64,000 bases of DNA, from NCBI GenBank assembly GCA_046331245.1, contig JAXLRH010000003.1, positions 248,001 to 312,000 of the forward strand. Direction: 5' to 3'. How positions within the stretch are numbered: position 1 is the stretch's first letter; each line of letters starts with the position of its first letter. The notes below the pieces were generated by a model. The model was not told the origin of the DNA and did not search any database. It saw only the letters and a list, made by a program, of their open reading frames with translations. This document shows, piece after piece, positions 6,590 through 15,644 of this stretch. The position numbers and the translations under genes are program-made. This stretch comes from SSF14 sp046331245. Lineage in GTDB: Bacteria > Actinomycetota > Acidimicrobiia > Acidimicrobiales > Microtrichaceae.

Positions 6590-9384
6590 GCGTCCGAGTA
6601 GTGGAGGCCGTCCTTGAGCTTGGCCGGGTCGAGCTCGCCACCCGGCTGCGCCTTCACCCAACCGGCGGCGTCGACGATCGACGTGACGTTCGGCCGCAGG
6701 GCCTGGGCCTTGGCGAGCAGCTCGTTGAGACGGTCGATGCGGGCGGGATCGGACTCGGGGAGGTCGCTGAAGCCCTTGTTGGCGCCGACGTCGATGTGGT
6801 GGTGCGTGAGCAGCACGACGCGTGCGCCCTGGGAGCTGAGCAGGTCGATCGCCGTGAGCATCTCCCGCAGGAAGTAGGTGTCGGAGACGGAGTCGCCGAG
6901 GTGACGCCACTTGCGGTCGTTGGGAAGGATGCGGTCGACCACGTCCCACACGCCGGTCGAGAGCACGACCTCGTGTGGTCGCGAGGCGGCCAGCCAGCCG
7001 GGGAACTCCGCCGCCCAGTCGCAGCGGTCGGGGAACTCGGCCACCTCCTGCTCGAAGCGGTAGCTGCCGCCTCGGGCGACCGGGCAGTTGAACTGGCCCT
7101 TGTTGTCGAACACCACGTCGTGGCGTCCGTTGGCCCAGTCGCTCAGGCCGAAGCCCAGCCCGAACGCCACCGAGTCGCCGACGACCAGCACGCGGGCCGG
7201 CTCCCCCGGGCCGGGCACGATCCGCGGCGGCAGCACGGGGGCCGGTGGCATCGAGGCATCGCTGCTGGGGTCCGTCATCGCGGCAGCAGCGGCGGGCGTC
7301 GTGTCGACGGTGCGCCGGAGCCCCTTCACCTGGGTCGCCAGCCAGTTCGCCGCATCGGTGGCGGCGGCCGGGGCGAAGGTGGCGCCGTCCGGACGATCGG
7401 CGGCGTCGAACACGCCGCCGGGGCGGGCAGCGGCCCACTTCGCGAGGTCGAGCACCTTCAACTTCGGCTCGGTCTGCGCCACCGAGGCCAGCACGGCGTT
7501 GTAGCGGTCGACGCGGGCCGGGTCGTTCTCCGGGAGGGCCTCGGGCGGGCCGGGCACGCCGGGGAGCGGCTTGCGAACGTAGGGCAGGGTCAGCCACACC
7601 ACGGTGGCGCCCTGGGCCGAGAGCTCGTCGACGCGGGTGGAGATCTCGGTGGCGAGGAAGTCGTCGAACACCTGGTCGCCGGGGCGGCGCACCGGGTCCT
7701 CGGACCAGAACTGGCGGTCGGTCACGTCCCACTCGCCCGCCGACACCACCACCACGTCGGGCAGGAACTGGGCCACGCCGGCCGACCACTGCGTCGGCAG
7801 CTGCGCGCAGGCCGGCGAGTTCACGGCGGCAGGGGGCTGACCGCTGACGAGGCGGGTGCCGCCCACGCCGGCGCCACAGCCGAGCTGCCCCATCACCTTC
7901 GCCTCGACGTTCCGCTTGGCGAGCGTCGGAGCTGCGGCGCCGAGCGCGGTGGCCGACTCGTCGCCCACGATCAGCATCCGCTGAGGCGGAGCGGGAATGG
8001 CAGCTGCCACCCGGGGCGAGGTCGCCGAGGCGGAGCTCGAGCCCTCGAGGCTCACGTCGCGAGGCGGAAGGCTCGACGTCGTCCAGAGGAGTGCCGCGAT
8101 GATCGCCACGGCCATGACCGGAGCGACGAACAGCGGCACGCGGCCGGCGAGGGCCCGCCGAGACCGGATCGGCTGCTCCAGGAGGTGGTACGAGGCGAGC
8201 GCGACGGCGATCGTGATCGCCATTCGCAGACCGAAGAGCGGCCACTGGTCGAGCCCGGTGCGTCGCGGCGTGAGCCACAGGAAGATCGGCCAGTGGTAGA
8301 GGTACAGCCCGTAGGAGATCCGGCCGGCCTCGGTGAACCCCGGGAAGCTCATGAGCTTCGTGACCACGCCCGACTGCACGGCGGCGAAGATGATCGACGA
8401 CGTGGCGGCGGCCGTGAGGAGCAGGCCCCAGGGGTAGAGCCAGGGGGTCGACACGGTGGCCACCATCGTGAGCCACACGAGCGCAGCCACTCCCCCCAGG
8501 CCGGCGACGGCGACGGCCTGACGCTGCCACCAGTTCGTGAGCCGCACCCGATAGAGGGTGCCGCAGGCCAGGAGCGCACCGATGAGCAGCTCCGCCACCC
8601 GGGTGTCGAGGCCGAAGTAGGCGCGGTCGACGTTGGTGCGGGCGAAGTACCAGCAGGCGACGGCCGAGGCCGCCGTTCCGAGCACGAGCATCGGCACCAG
8701 CACGCGCCGCCGGGACCGTCCGAGGAGCAGTGCGCCGGCGACGATCAACGGGAACAGCAGGTAGAACTGCTCCTCCAGCGACAGGCTCCAGTAGTGGTTG
8801 AGGGGCGACGGCGCGGTGGTCGAGGTCACGTACGAGGTGCCCCGCACGATGAAGGAGATGTTCACCACCTGCGCGAGGGCGGCGGGGATGTCCGTGCGCA
8901 GGGCCCGCAGCTGATCGCCGTCCCAGACGCCGAACGCCGCCATCGCCAGGATCAGCCCCTGCGCGGCGAAGCTCGCCGGCAGCAGGCGGCGGAACCGACG
9001 CGACCAGAAGCCACGCAGCGACACGGCGCCGTCGCGGGCGCGTTCGCGCAGCAGCAACGACGTGATCAGGTAGCCCGAGAGGGTGAAGAACACGCTGACG
9101 CCGAGGAAGCCTCCCCGCGCGAACCCGAAGTGGGCGTGATAGAGCAGGACGGCCACGACGGCGAGGCCACGCAGGCCGTCGAGGCCCGGCGCGTGGGGAA
9201 ATGGGGCCGGAACACGGCCGAAGTGCACGCGGACGCCGGGGATCTCGCGCTCGGGGGGCCCGTCGGGGTGGTCGAGGGCGCCGCGCCGGAGGGCCTCCTC
9301 GCGATCGAGCTCCTCGTCGCTCCGGGGGTCCAGGACGACGATGCCATGAGTCGTGGTCGTTTGATCGTCGTCGATCTGACTCAT
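6532..9384 (-). CDS. acyltransferase-3 with two tandem SGNH domains, the first catalytically degenerate
   Basis: A 950-residue membrane protein. Residues about 65-410 are an acyltransferase-3 domain (GLDGLRGLAVVAVLLYH at 67-83; SLSLEEQFY; ISYGLYLYHWP). After a further membrane segment near 420-435 there are two SGNH-like domains. The first (about 469-690) reads VGDESAT where the catalytic GDS is expected, with Glu476 aligned to the serine position, and DGAT (666-669) where DGxH is expected, so both serine and histidine are lost. The second (about 732-950) has intact GDS (Ser738) and DGLH (His928). The ATG at 9384 has a strong GGGAGGTG ribosome site. A start at 9606 would overlap the upstream gene by 131 bases and is rejected. 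It lies downstream of two co-oriented genes. The usual arrangement has one SGNH domain. Confidence 0.88.
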   Translation of the reverse strand: MSQIDDDQTTTTHGIVVLDPRSDEELDREEALRRGALDHPDGPPEREIPGVRVHFGRVPAPFPHAPGLDGLRGLAVVAVLLYHAHFGFARGGFLGVSVFFTLSGYLITSLLLRERARDGAVSLRGFWSRRFRRLLPASFAAQGLILAMAAFGVWDGDQLRALRTDIPAALAQVVNISFIVRGTSYVTSTTAPSPLNHYWSLSLEEQFYLLFPLIVAGALLLGRSRRRVLVPMLVLGTAASAVACWYFARTNVDRAYFGLDTRVAELLIGALLACGTLYRVRLTNWWQRQAVAVAGLGGVAALVWLTMVATVSTPWLYPWGLLLTAAATSSIIFAAVQSGVVTKLMSFPGFTEAGRISYGLYLYHWPIFLWLTPRRTGLDQWPLFGLRMAITIAVALASYHLLEQPIRSRRALAGRVPLFVAPVMAVAIIAALLWTTSSLPPRDVSLEGSSSASATSPRVAAAIPAPPQRMLIVGDESATALGAAAPTLAKRNVEAKVMGQLGCGAGVGGTRLVSGQPPAAVNSPACAQLPTQWSAGVAQFLPDVVVVSAGEWDVTDRQFWSEDPVRRPGDQVFDDFLATEISTRVDELSAQGATVVWLTLPYVRKPLPGVPGPPEALPENDPARVDRYNAVLASVAQTEPKLKVLDLAKWAAARPGGVFDAADRPDGATFAPAAATDAANWLATQVKGLRRTVDTTPAAAAAMTDPSSDASMPPAPVLPPRIVPGPGEPARVLVVGDSVAFGLGFGLSDWANGRHDVVFDNKGQFNCPVARGGSYRFEQEVAEFPDRCDWAAEFPGWLAASRPHEVVLSTGVWDVVDRILPNDRKWRHLGDSVSDTYFLREMLTAIDLLSSQGARVVLLTHHHIDVGANKGFSDLPESDPARIDRLNELLAKAQALRPNVTSIVDAAGWVKAQPGGELDPAKLKDGLHYSDAYLNVLGKWLGPELLAQIK

Positions 9385-9475
9385 GGTCCGGGCACCTCCC
9401 CACGTCTGCCCGTCGGCAACCCGTTCCACCTTATGTTCCGGGTCGAATCTGTCAACGGTGGTATCGGCCACGCCG

Positions 9476-11653
9476 TCAACCATCGGATCGACCCGTCCTA
9501 CCCGATGGGCGGGCCGTCCACTCACGCCAGATCCGGAGCAGCTCCGGTCCGAAGAAGTCGACGGCGAGCGCGTCGGCTCCGGTGTCGTTGAAATGGGATC
9601 CGTCACGGCGCAGCGTCGTGTCGTCGATCTTGTCGGCCATCCACGAGGCCAGATCGATGATGCGGACGTTGTCGGGCCGGGCCCGGGCCACGTCGGCGAC
9701 GATGGCGTTCAGGCGGTCGACACGTGCCGGATCGTGACTGGCGCGCATGGGTGCCGGCAGGCCGTCGTCGTCGAGGCGGCTGTAGTACGGCAGCTTCACC
9801 CACACGACGAGGGCGCCGTCCGCGCTGAGCGTGTCCGTGGCGGTGAGGAACTCCTTGCGCAGGTAGTCGTCGTAGACGGGGTCGCCGATGGTGCGCCAGG
9901 TGGGGTCGCCGGGGAGTTGCCGGTCGACCAGCTCCCATTGAGCGCTCTCGACGACGGCGATCTGCGGTTGGTGGTCGGCGACGAACGTGCTCCACCGCTG
10001 CGGCCAGGCGTCGCACTCGCTGGTGCGGGCCGTGACGCCGAAGGCGCGCTGCTTGCCGCCCCGGCCGATGCCGCAGCCGAGCTCGGCGTCGCCGCCCTGG
10101 AACGTCGCGTCGCCGGTGCGCAGCGCCCAGGTGGCGACCGGATAGGCGATGCTGAGGGCGACCGAGTCGCCGAAGATGGCGAAGGTCGGCGGCGTGGCGG
10201 CGGGACGCGCTGCGCTCGCGCCCTCGACGGCGACTGGCGCCGTCGAACCCGGCGCTGTCGAACCCGGCGAGGTCGAGCCGCTCGCTGCGCCAGGCTCGGA
10301 GGTGCCGTTCGCTGCGCCAGGCGTGGAGGAGGCGGGCGCAGTGCCCGCCTTGGCGGTCGCACGGGAGAGGTCACGGAGGGACGAGGCGGCCGCCTCGGCG
10401 TCGAACCCGGCGGCCTTGCCGGCCGGCACGAACGTGAGGGCCACCAGCGCGATCACCAGCGCCGGGGCGAGACGGTCGAGACCCAGCCCGCCGAGGCGGA
10501 ACTCTCGACGGCGCACCGGGCCCTCGAACCACCGGTGGCTCAGGGTGGCCAGCGCGAGCGTGAGCACCACCGCCAGCACGAACCGAGCGGTGTGGCCGAG
10601 GCCGGTCCGGCGTTCGGTGATCAGCACGAAGAGCGGCCAGTGGAAGAGGTACACGCCGTAGGAGATGCGACCGAGCGCCCGGAGCGGCGCCACCGAGAGC
10701 AGCCGGGCGACGACGCCCACGCCCACGGCGGCGTCGAGCACCAGCACGGCCGAACCGATGCCCACGAGCACCAGGCCGCCGTTGCCCACGAACGGATCGG
10801 ACACCGACACGAGCGCCCAGGCACCGAGCGCCATCCCGAAGGCGAGCGACGCCGCGGCCTGCAACGCGGTGCGGGGCCAGAGGCCGTTCACCAGGCGGCG
10901 GCGCAGCGGCTCGTGGGACACCGCCACGGCGAGCAGGGCTCCGATGAGCAGCTCGGCAGCGCGGGTGTCGGTGCCGTAGTACACGCGGTCCGGGTTCGAC
11001 TGGAGGAGCGTCGACACCACCGAGCCGGCGAGCAGCGCCGCGAGCACGAGGGCCACTGCCCGCTTCGGGCGCCGGGCTCGGGCGAGCGTGATCGCCACGA
11101 TCGGCGGGACGAGCAGGTAGCACTGCTCCTCGATCGCCAGGCTCCAGAAGTGCAGCAGCGGCGAGGGCTGGGCGAACAGCGCGCTGTAGGAGCTTCCGGT
11201 GGCCCAGAACCGCCAGTTGGCCACGTTGGCGAGGGCCGCCCAGACGTCGAGGCGATCGGCGCTGCCGAACTGACCGAGCGCCAGCGCGAGCGCCGTGACC
11301 GCCGCCAGCGTGAGCCACGCCGCCGGGAGGAGCCGTCGGAAGCGGCGGCCCCAGAAGGCCCGCAGGTCGACGCGTCCCGCCCGCCGGTGCTCGTCGAGCA
11401 GCAGCGAGCAGATGAGGAACCCCGAGAGCGTGAAGAACATCGACACCCCGAGGAACCCGCCCCGGGCCCAGGACCAGTTGCCGTGGAAGAGCACCACGAC
11501 GGCCACGGCGAGGCCGCGAAGGCCGTCGAGCGCCGGCAGATGGGGCATCCGTTCGGCGCTGCCGAAGTCGACGAACGCCTGCCCCGGCTGCGCGCCGCGA
11601 GCACGGCCCGAGCGGGCGCGCTGCAGACGGAAGGGCTCGAGGGAAGCGGTCAT
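9476..11653 (-). CDS. acyltransferase-3 (OafA-like) with C-terminal SGNH domain
   Basis: A 725-residue paralog of the 2088-4073 protein. Acyltransferase-3 occupies about residues 40-385 (ALDGLRGLAVAVVVLFH; SLAIEEQCY at 171-179; ISYGVYLFHWP). A long Ala/Ser/Thr/Gly/Pro linker, about residues 425-485, leads to the SGNH domain with GDS (Ser497) and DGSH (Asp684, His687). It probably transfers acyl groups to an envelope polysaccharide outside the membrane. The ATG at 11653 lies 15 bases after the stop of the polyprenol-phosphate glycosyltransferase and has no obvious ribosome site, so translation may be coupled. Acceptor and acyl donor are unknown. Confidence 0.9.
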   Translation of the reverse strand: MTASLEPFRLQRARSGRARGAQPGQAFVDFGSAERMPHLPALDGLRGLAVAVVVLFHGNWSWARGGFLGVSMFFTLSGFLICSLLLDEHRRAGRVDLRAFWGRRFRRLLPAAWLTLAAVTALALALGQFGSADRLDVWAALANVANWRFWATGSSYSALFAQPSPLLHFWSLAIEEQCYLLVPPIVAITLARARRPKRAVALVLAALLAGSVVSTLLQSNPDRVYYGTDTRAAELLIGALLAVAVSHEPLRRRLVNGLWPRTALQAAASLAFGMALGAWALVSVSDPFVGNGGLVLVGIGSAVLVLDAAVGVGVVARLLSVAPLRALGRISYGVYLFHWPLFVLITERRTGLGHTARFVLAVVLTLALATLSHRWFEGPVRRREFRLGGLGLDRLAPALVIALVALTFVPAGKAAGFDAEAAASSLRDLSRATAKAGTAPASSTPGAANGTSEPGAASGSTSPGSTAPGSTAPVAVEGASAARPAATPPTFAIFGDSVALSIAYPVATWALRTGDATFQGGDAELGCGIGRGGKQRAFGVTARTSECDAWPQRWSTFVADHQPQIAVVESAQWELVDRQLPGDPTWRTIGDPVYDDYLRKEFLTATDTLSADGALVVWVKLPYYSRLDDDGLPAPMRASHDPARVDRLNAIVADVARARPDNVRIIDLASWMADKIDDTTLRRDGSHFNDTGADALAVDFFGPELLRIWREWTARPSGRTGRSDG

Positions 11654-11668
11654 GAGAGGGTCAGGGGG

Positions 11669-12454
11669 TCAGTGGGAGCCGGCGGGCGCCGTGATCGCGA
11701 GGAGCCGACGAGCCAGTCCGGTGGAGCGGAAGCGGTCGGTGATCTTGGGGAACCGGATGCACAGGCCCCACCAGGTGACCGAGAGCATCGTCTCGGACAT
11801 GATGCGCACCGACATCTTCGACTCGCCCTCGGTGCGGTCGTGGAACACGATCGGGATCTCGGTGACGCTGGCGCCGCGGCCGGTGAGCCGGTAGCCGGTC
11901 TCGATCATGAAGCCGTACCCGTTGGAACGGGTGGTGCCCACCCGGATGCGGCGCAGGGTCTCGGCGGAGTACGAGCGGTAGCCCGACGTGGCGTCGTGCA
12001 TGCCGAGCCGCAGGACGCGGCGGGCGTACTCGTTGCCGTAGCGCGAGAGCAGACGACGGCGGGCCGGCCAGTCGGGGGTGGAGCCGCCCGGGACGTAGCG
12101 CGAGCCGACGGCGACGTCGTAGCCGTCGACGATGGCGGCCTCGAACCTCGGGAGGAGCTGGGGATCGTGGGAGAAGTCCACGTCCATCTGGATGACGACC
12201 TCGTAGCCGGCCTCGAGCACGTGCTCGAAGGCGTGGCGGTAGGCCGCGCCGAGACCCTCCTTCGAGGGACGGTGCACGACCTCGATGCCACCGAGCTCCT
12301 CGGCGGCGCGTTCGGCGATCTGCCCGGTGCCGTCGGGACTGCTGTCGTCGAACACCAAGATGGTCGCCCCGGGCAACGCGGTGCGGGCCTCCTTCAGGAA
12401 GCGCTCGATGTTGCCGGCCTCCTGGTAGGTGGGCACGACGAGGGCGGTACGCAT
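11669..12454 (-). CDS. GT2 polyprenol monophosphomannose synthase-like glycosyltransferase
   Basis: A 261-residue cytosolic GT2 enzyme of the DPM1/Ppm1 type. The N-terminus is ALVVPTYQEAGNIERFL, then VFDDSSPDGTG, then the metal-binding QMDVDFSHDP (DxD region near residue 93), and the family pattern GSRYVPGGS and ATSGYRS. No membrane domain follows, which fits the soluble form of this family. The expected reaction is transfer of mannose from GDP-mannose to a polyprenyl phosphate, giving the lipid-linked donor used by GT-C enzymes. That pairing fits the four GT-C-like proteins nearby. The ATG start is preceded by a TAACAT element and appears leaderless. It is the first gene of a group that continues with the two acyltransferases. 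Sugar specificity is inferred. Confidence 0.85.
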   Translation of the reverse strand: MRTALVVPTYQEAGNIERFLKEARTALPGATILVFDDSSPDGTGQIAERAAEELGGIEVVHRPSKEGLGAAYRHAFEHVLEAGYEVVIQMDVDFSHDPQLLPRFEAAIVDGYDVAVGSRYVPGGSTPDWPARRRLLSRYGNEYARRVLRLGMHDATSGYRSYSAETLRRIRVGTTRSNGYGFMIETGYRLTGRGASVTEIPIVFHDRTEGESKMSVRIMSETMLSVTWWGLCIRFPKITDRFRSTGLARRLLAITAPAGSH

Positions 12455-12461
12455 CTGCGGA

Positions 12462-12467
12462 ATGTTA
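12462..12467 (-). promoter_or_regulatory. TAACAT -10 element, leaderless promoter of the GT2 gene
   Basis: On the minus strand TAACAT lies 7 bases before the ATG at 12454; no Shine-Dalgarno sequence is present. Confidence 0.5.
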
Positions 12468-12532
12468 CCGGTGGGACCCGAGCACCCTGTGTACCCCTTG
12501 GCGTGAGGCTGTGCCCCCGCCGGGTGCCGGGC

Positions 12533-14182
12533 CTAGAGATGGCAGCGCTTGGAGAGTCGGAACTTCCCGGTGTCGACCACCGGGCAGTAGTCGCGGGCGA
12601 CGACGCGGTTCGGCTCGGTGTCGCCGGCGTCGGCGGAGCTGTTCGGCTCGGTCCAACCGGTCCAGACGTCGGACTGGATGAGCCACTCGCCGTTGGCCAG
12701 GTCGTCGGCGAGGCCCGAGCCCTTGGCGTCGGCAATCCCCGGGTCCATCTCGATGTATCTCGTGCCCGGCAGGAGCTCGGGGAACAGGTAGTAGAAGAAC
12801 GCGTCGCTGTAGGGGGTGCGGGACATGTCGAGTGGGCCGACGATGAGCCGCTCCCCCGGCTTCGACTGCTCGGCGAGCGCGTCGACCACCGACTGGGCGG
12901 AGTCGGCCGCGTCCTTGCTGCCGTAGTAGAAGACGCGGTCGCCTCGCCGGATCGGGTAGCCGAACACGTTGTGCCCGAACGTCTGGCCCACGAGATCGGC
13001 GTAGGTGCGCAGCGGGTAGAACGGGATGATCACCAGGAGCACCACCCCGATGGGCACGAACGCCGCGAGCGGCACGAGCCCCGGTCGGGCCGGCTCCGGC
13101 CGTTCCGCCCGATTCGACCGCACGAGATCGGCGATCGCCAGCGGGACGAGGGCGAAGCTGACGCACGTGACCCACGAGAGGTGGGCCGTGTCGGGCCGCT
13201 GGAGCGCCTGGCTGATGAGGCCGAGGTCGAAGGCCGCCGCGACGGCGAGCGCACGGCACCGCACGTCGAGGGGCGACCGACGGAGGCAACGCCACGCCAC
13301 GACGGCCACGAACAGGATCGAGATGGGCACGAGCCAGAACCACATCGCGATCTGGGGCCCGATACCCGGCATCGGCAGAGGCCACGACGCGACGCGCAGG
13401 CCGCCGGCCTTCTGGAGGTAGCCGTCCGGTTCGGCCCAGCTCGGCGGGACGGGCAGGGCCCGACCCTTCCGCAGGTCGAACACCGGCTGGGTGAACATGC
13501 CGGTGAACGCGTCGGATGGCCCGACGGCGACGAGGAACGGCACGTACGCGAGCAGTGGCACGATCAGCCCGCCGATGCCCCACACCCGGAGCGGTCGGGC
13601 CTCGTCGTCGCGGCCGACCACCAACCAGGCGACGAGGGCGGCGAGCCCGACGGCCACCACCATGTCCGGCCGGTACAGGAGGGCGCCGCCGAAGCACAGG
13701 CCGGCGCCGGCGATGACCCCTCGGCCCGGGCGTTCGAGGCCTCGGGCGACGAGCGCCAGACCGACGACGGCCAGACCGAGTGCACCGTTCCAGGCCATGG
13801 CGCTGAGGCCCAGCGGCGAGATGGTGATGACGAGCGCCGTGAGCGCGGCGAGGGTGGCGGCGCGGCGGCCCCACAGACGGGCCAGCGCGAACATCCCGAA
13901 CACCAGCAGCGCGTGCTGCACGAGGCCGACCGCCCGCTCCACGCCGAGGGTCGAGCCGAACAGCTTGTAGACCAGTGCCAGCACGTAGAGCGAGCCGGGG
14001 CCGTAGAGGTGCAGGAAGTCGACGTGCGGGAGCTCGCCCGCCAGGATCCGCTGGGGGAAGGCGAGCATGAAGCCCTCCTCCATCGGCGGGCCCTGGTACA
14101 CCCAGAGCCCGGGCACCGGGAGGGCGAGCGCGAGCGAGACGATGGCCAGCGAGGCGATCGTGCCGGGTTGGGGACGCTTCAT
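12533..14182 (-). CDS. GT-C-like multi-pass membrane protein of unknown specificity
   Basis: A 549-residue polytopic membrane protein with about ten hydrophobic segments and an extracytoplasmic C-terminal domain of about 150 residues. After the first segment comes PPMEEGFMLAFPQRILAG (Glu35-Glu36), followed by HVDFLHLYGPG. An acidic pair in the first external loop, then an aromatic-rich loop, is the signature of GT-C transferases and of uncharacterised relatives that use polyprenyl-phosphate sugars. The C-terminal part contains three cysteines near the end (YCPVV, KRCHL). Its start overlaps the stop of the GT39-like gene by four bases (ATGA), so the two are translationally coupled. I cannot assign donor or acceptor. 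Confidence 0.7.
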   Translation of the reverse strand: MKRPQPGTIASLAIVSLALALPVPGLWVYQGPPMEEGFMLAFPQRILAGELPHVDFLHLYGPGSLYVLALVYKLFGSTLGVERAVGLVQHALLVFGMFALARLWGRRAATLAALTALVITISPLGLSAMAWNGALGLAVVGLALVARGLERPGRGVIAGAGLCFGGALLYRPDMVVAVGLAALVAWLVVGRDDEARPLRVWGIGGLIVPLLAYVPFLVAVGPSDAFTGMFTQPVFDLRKGRALPVPPSWAEPDGYLQKAGGLRVASWPLPMPGIGPQIAMWFWLVPISILFVAVVAWRCLRRSPLDVRCRALAVAAAFDLGLISQALQRPDTAHLSWVTCVSFALVPLAIADLVRSNRAERPEPARPGLVPLAAFVPIGVVLLVIIPFYPLRTYADLVGQTFGHNVFGYPIRRGDRVFYYGSKDAADSAQSVVDALAEQSKPGERLIVGPLDMSRTPYSDAFFYYLFPELLPGTRYIEMDPGIADAKGSGLADDLANGEWLIQSDVWTGWTEPNSSADAGDTEPNRVVARDYCPVVDTGKFRLSKRCHL

Positions 14183-15597
14183 CCGACGGGCTCCTCAGGT
14201 GCGGGCTCCTCAGGTGCGGACGCGGGCACCTGCGGGCTCGGCGCGCCGGTCCGGCGATCGATCAGGGCGACCACGCCGATGGCGGCCAACAGGGCGAAGC
14301 ACGGGGTCGCCGGCACCTTGAAGCGGGTCTCGCCGAACACGATCACCGGCACGAGCGCGGTGGCGAGCGTCGCGCCGAGCAGGAACACCAGCTGCGGTCG
14401 GGTGCCGGCGACCGCCCGCAGACGACCGATCGCGATCACGAGCCCGCCGAGCGCCGCCAGCATCACGGCCAGGTAGTAGAGATCCGACTCCCACCGCAGC
14501 ACCGAGCGGGCGGCCGCAGGGAGGAAGCGATCCTGCTCGTACGACTCGACCGCCCGCAGGCCGTCGTGATCGTGCTCGTAGGTGTAGTAGAGCTTCCGCA
14601 GGCTGAGCGCGGGAATCGACGTGAGGTGACCGGTGGCCCACGACCGTGCCCGGGCGCTGGTCTCGGTGTTGCGCCGTGCCTCGGCGGCCGGACCGTCGAT
14701 GTAGAACTCGCCGGTGTCGCAGTACTTCGGGATCTCGAAGTGCCCCGTCGCGCCGGGATGGAAGCCCACGCACAGGTTGTCGCCGCCGTTGGTCGACACC
14801 GCGACGAAGCGATGGAAGACGGTCGCGTTGCGGATCGTCCACGGGGCGATCACCACGACCAGGCCGACAATCGGGAGCCCGACGAGCGCGGCACGAGCCG
14901 GCCAGGAGCGCACGAACAACGCCGCGAGCGCGACGGCGCCCATCACGAGCAGCACTTGGGGTCGCACGAGGGCCGTCGCTCCGAGGAGGAGACCGGCGAC
15001 GAGCAGGTCGACCGGGCGGCGGGAGCCGATCGCCCGCACCATCGCGAGGAGGAAGCACGAGAAGGCCGCCAGGAAGAGCGTCTCGGACAGGAGCACCGTG
15101 GAGTGCAGCACCAGGTTGGGCCACACGGCGACGATCACGCCGGCGACGACGCCGAGCTTCGAGCCGCGGCCCGCGCCTGTGCCACTCAGGGCGCCCATGC
15201 CCGGGAGGGCGCCCAGCCGGCGGCCGATGCCGACGACCGCCCACACCGTGAGCCCGCCGAGCAGCGACTGCGCGATCGCGGCGACCATCGGCAGGTGCGA
15301 CGTGAGCGAGAGGTGATCGCACACCCACTGCACCGCACCGAGGAAGAAGGGGTAGCCGGGCGGGTAGTACGCCGTGAGCTTCCCGTCGAACGAGACGTAG
15401 CCCTGGCCCTTCGCGATGCCCTGGGCGAACCGCTGGTAGAGCAGCGGGTCGTGCAGGCCCACGGGCGTGCGGGTGAGCGCGAGTGCGGCGACGAGGCGCA
15501 CGAGCGTCGCGCCGGCGGCGAGCGCGAGGCGGGGCCGATCCCACGACCTCCCTCGGGGCGCGACTGCGGCCGGGTCGACGGCGGGGACCTCGGACAT
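14179..15597 (-). CDS. GT39/ArnT-like membrane glycosyltransferase
   Basis: A 472-residue polytopic membrane protein. The first external loop contains GLHDPLLYQRFAQGIAKGQG (acidic residue at Asp50), followed by LTAYYPPGYPFFLGA; this HD...YPPGYP pattern is characteristic of the GT39/ArnT/PMT-2 group, which takes sugars from polyprenyl-phosphate donors on the outer face of the membrane. A later loop NLCVGFHPGATGHFEI fits the external side. The Pro/Glu-rich tail (APEEPAPEEPVG) contains a short tandem duplication at the DNA level. Start ATG at 15597 is preceded by TAGTGT. It is coupled to the following GT-C-like gene through a four-base overlap. Substrate unknown. Confidence 0.75.
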   Translation of the reverse strand: MSEVPAVDPAAVAPRGRSWDRPRLALAAGATLVRLVAALALTRTPVGLHDPLLYQRFAQGIAKGQGYVSFDGKLTAYYPPGYPFFLGAVQWVCDHLSLTSHLPMVAAIAQSLLGGLTVWAVVGIGRRLGALPGMGALSGTGAGRGSKLGVVAGVIVAVWPNLVLHSTVLLSETLFLAAFSCFLLAMVRAIGSRRPVDLLVAGLLLGATALVRPQVLLVMGAVALAALFVRSWPARAALVGLPIVGLVVVIAPWTIRNATVFHRFVAVSTNGGDNLCVGFHPGATGHFEIPKYCDTGEFYIDGPAAEARRNTETSARARSWATGHLTSIPALSLRKLYYTYEHDHDGLRAVESYEQDRFLPAAARSVLRWESDLYYLAVMLAALGGLVIAIGRLRAVAGTRPQLVFLLGATLATALVPVIVFGETRFKVPATPCFALLAAIGVVALIDRRTGAPSPQVPASAPEEPAPEEPVG

Positions 15598-15606
15598 CGA
15601 CAGGGC

Positions 15607-15612
15607 ACACTA
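15607..15612 (-). promoter_or_regulatory. TAGTGT -10 element, leaderless promoter of the GT39-like gene
   Basis: On the minus strand TAGTGT lies 9 bases before the ATG at 15597. The divergent gene starts at 15645, so both promoters share a 47-base gap. Confidence 0.45.
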
Positions 15613-15644
15613 CTGGCCGGTCGGTTCGTGGAATGCTCTTGCCC

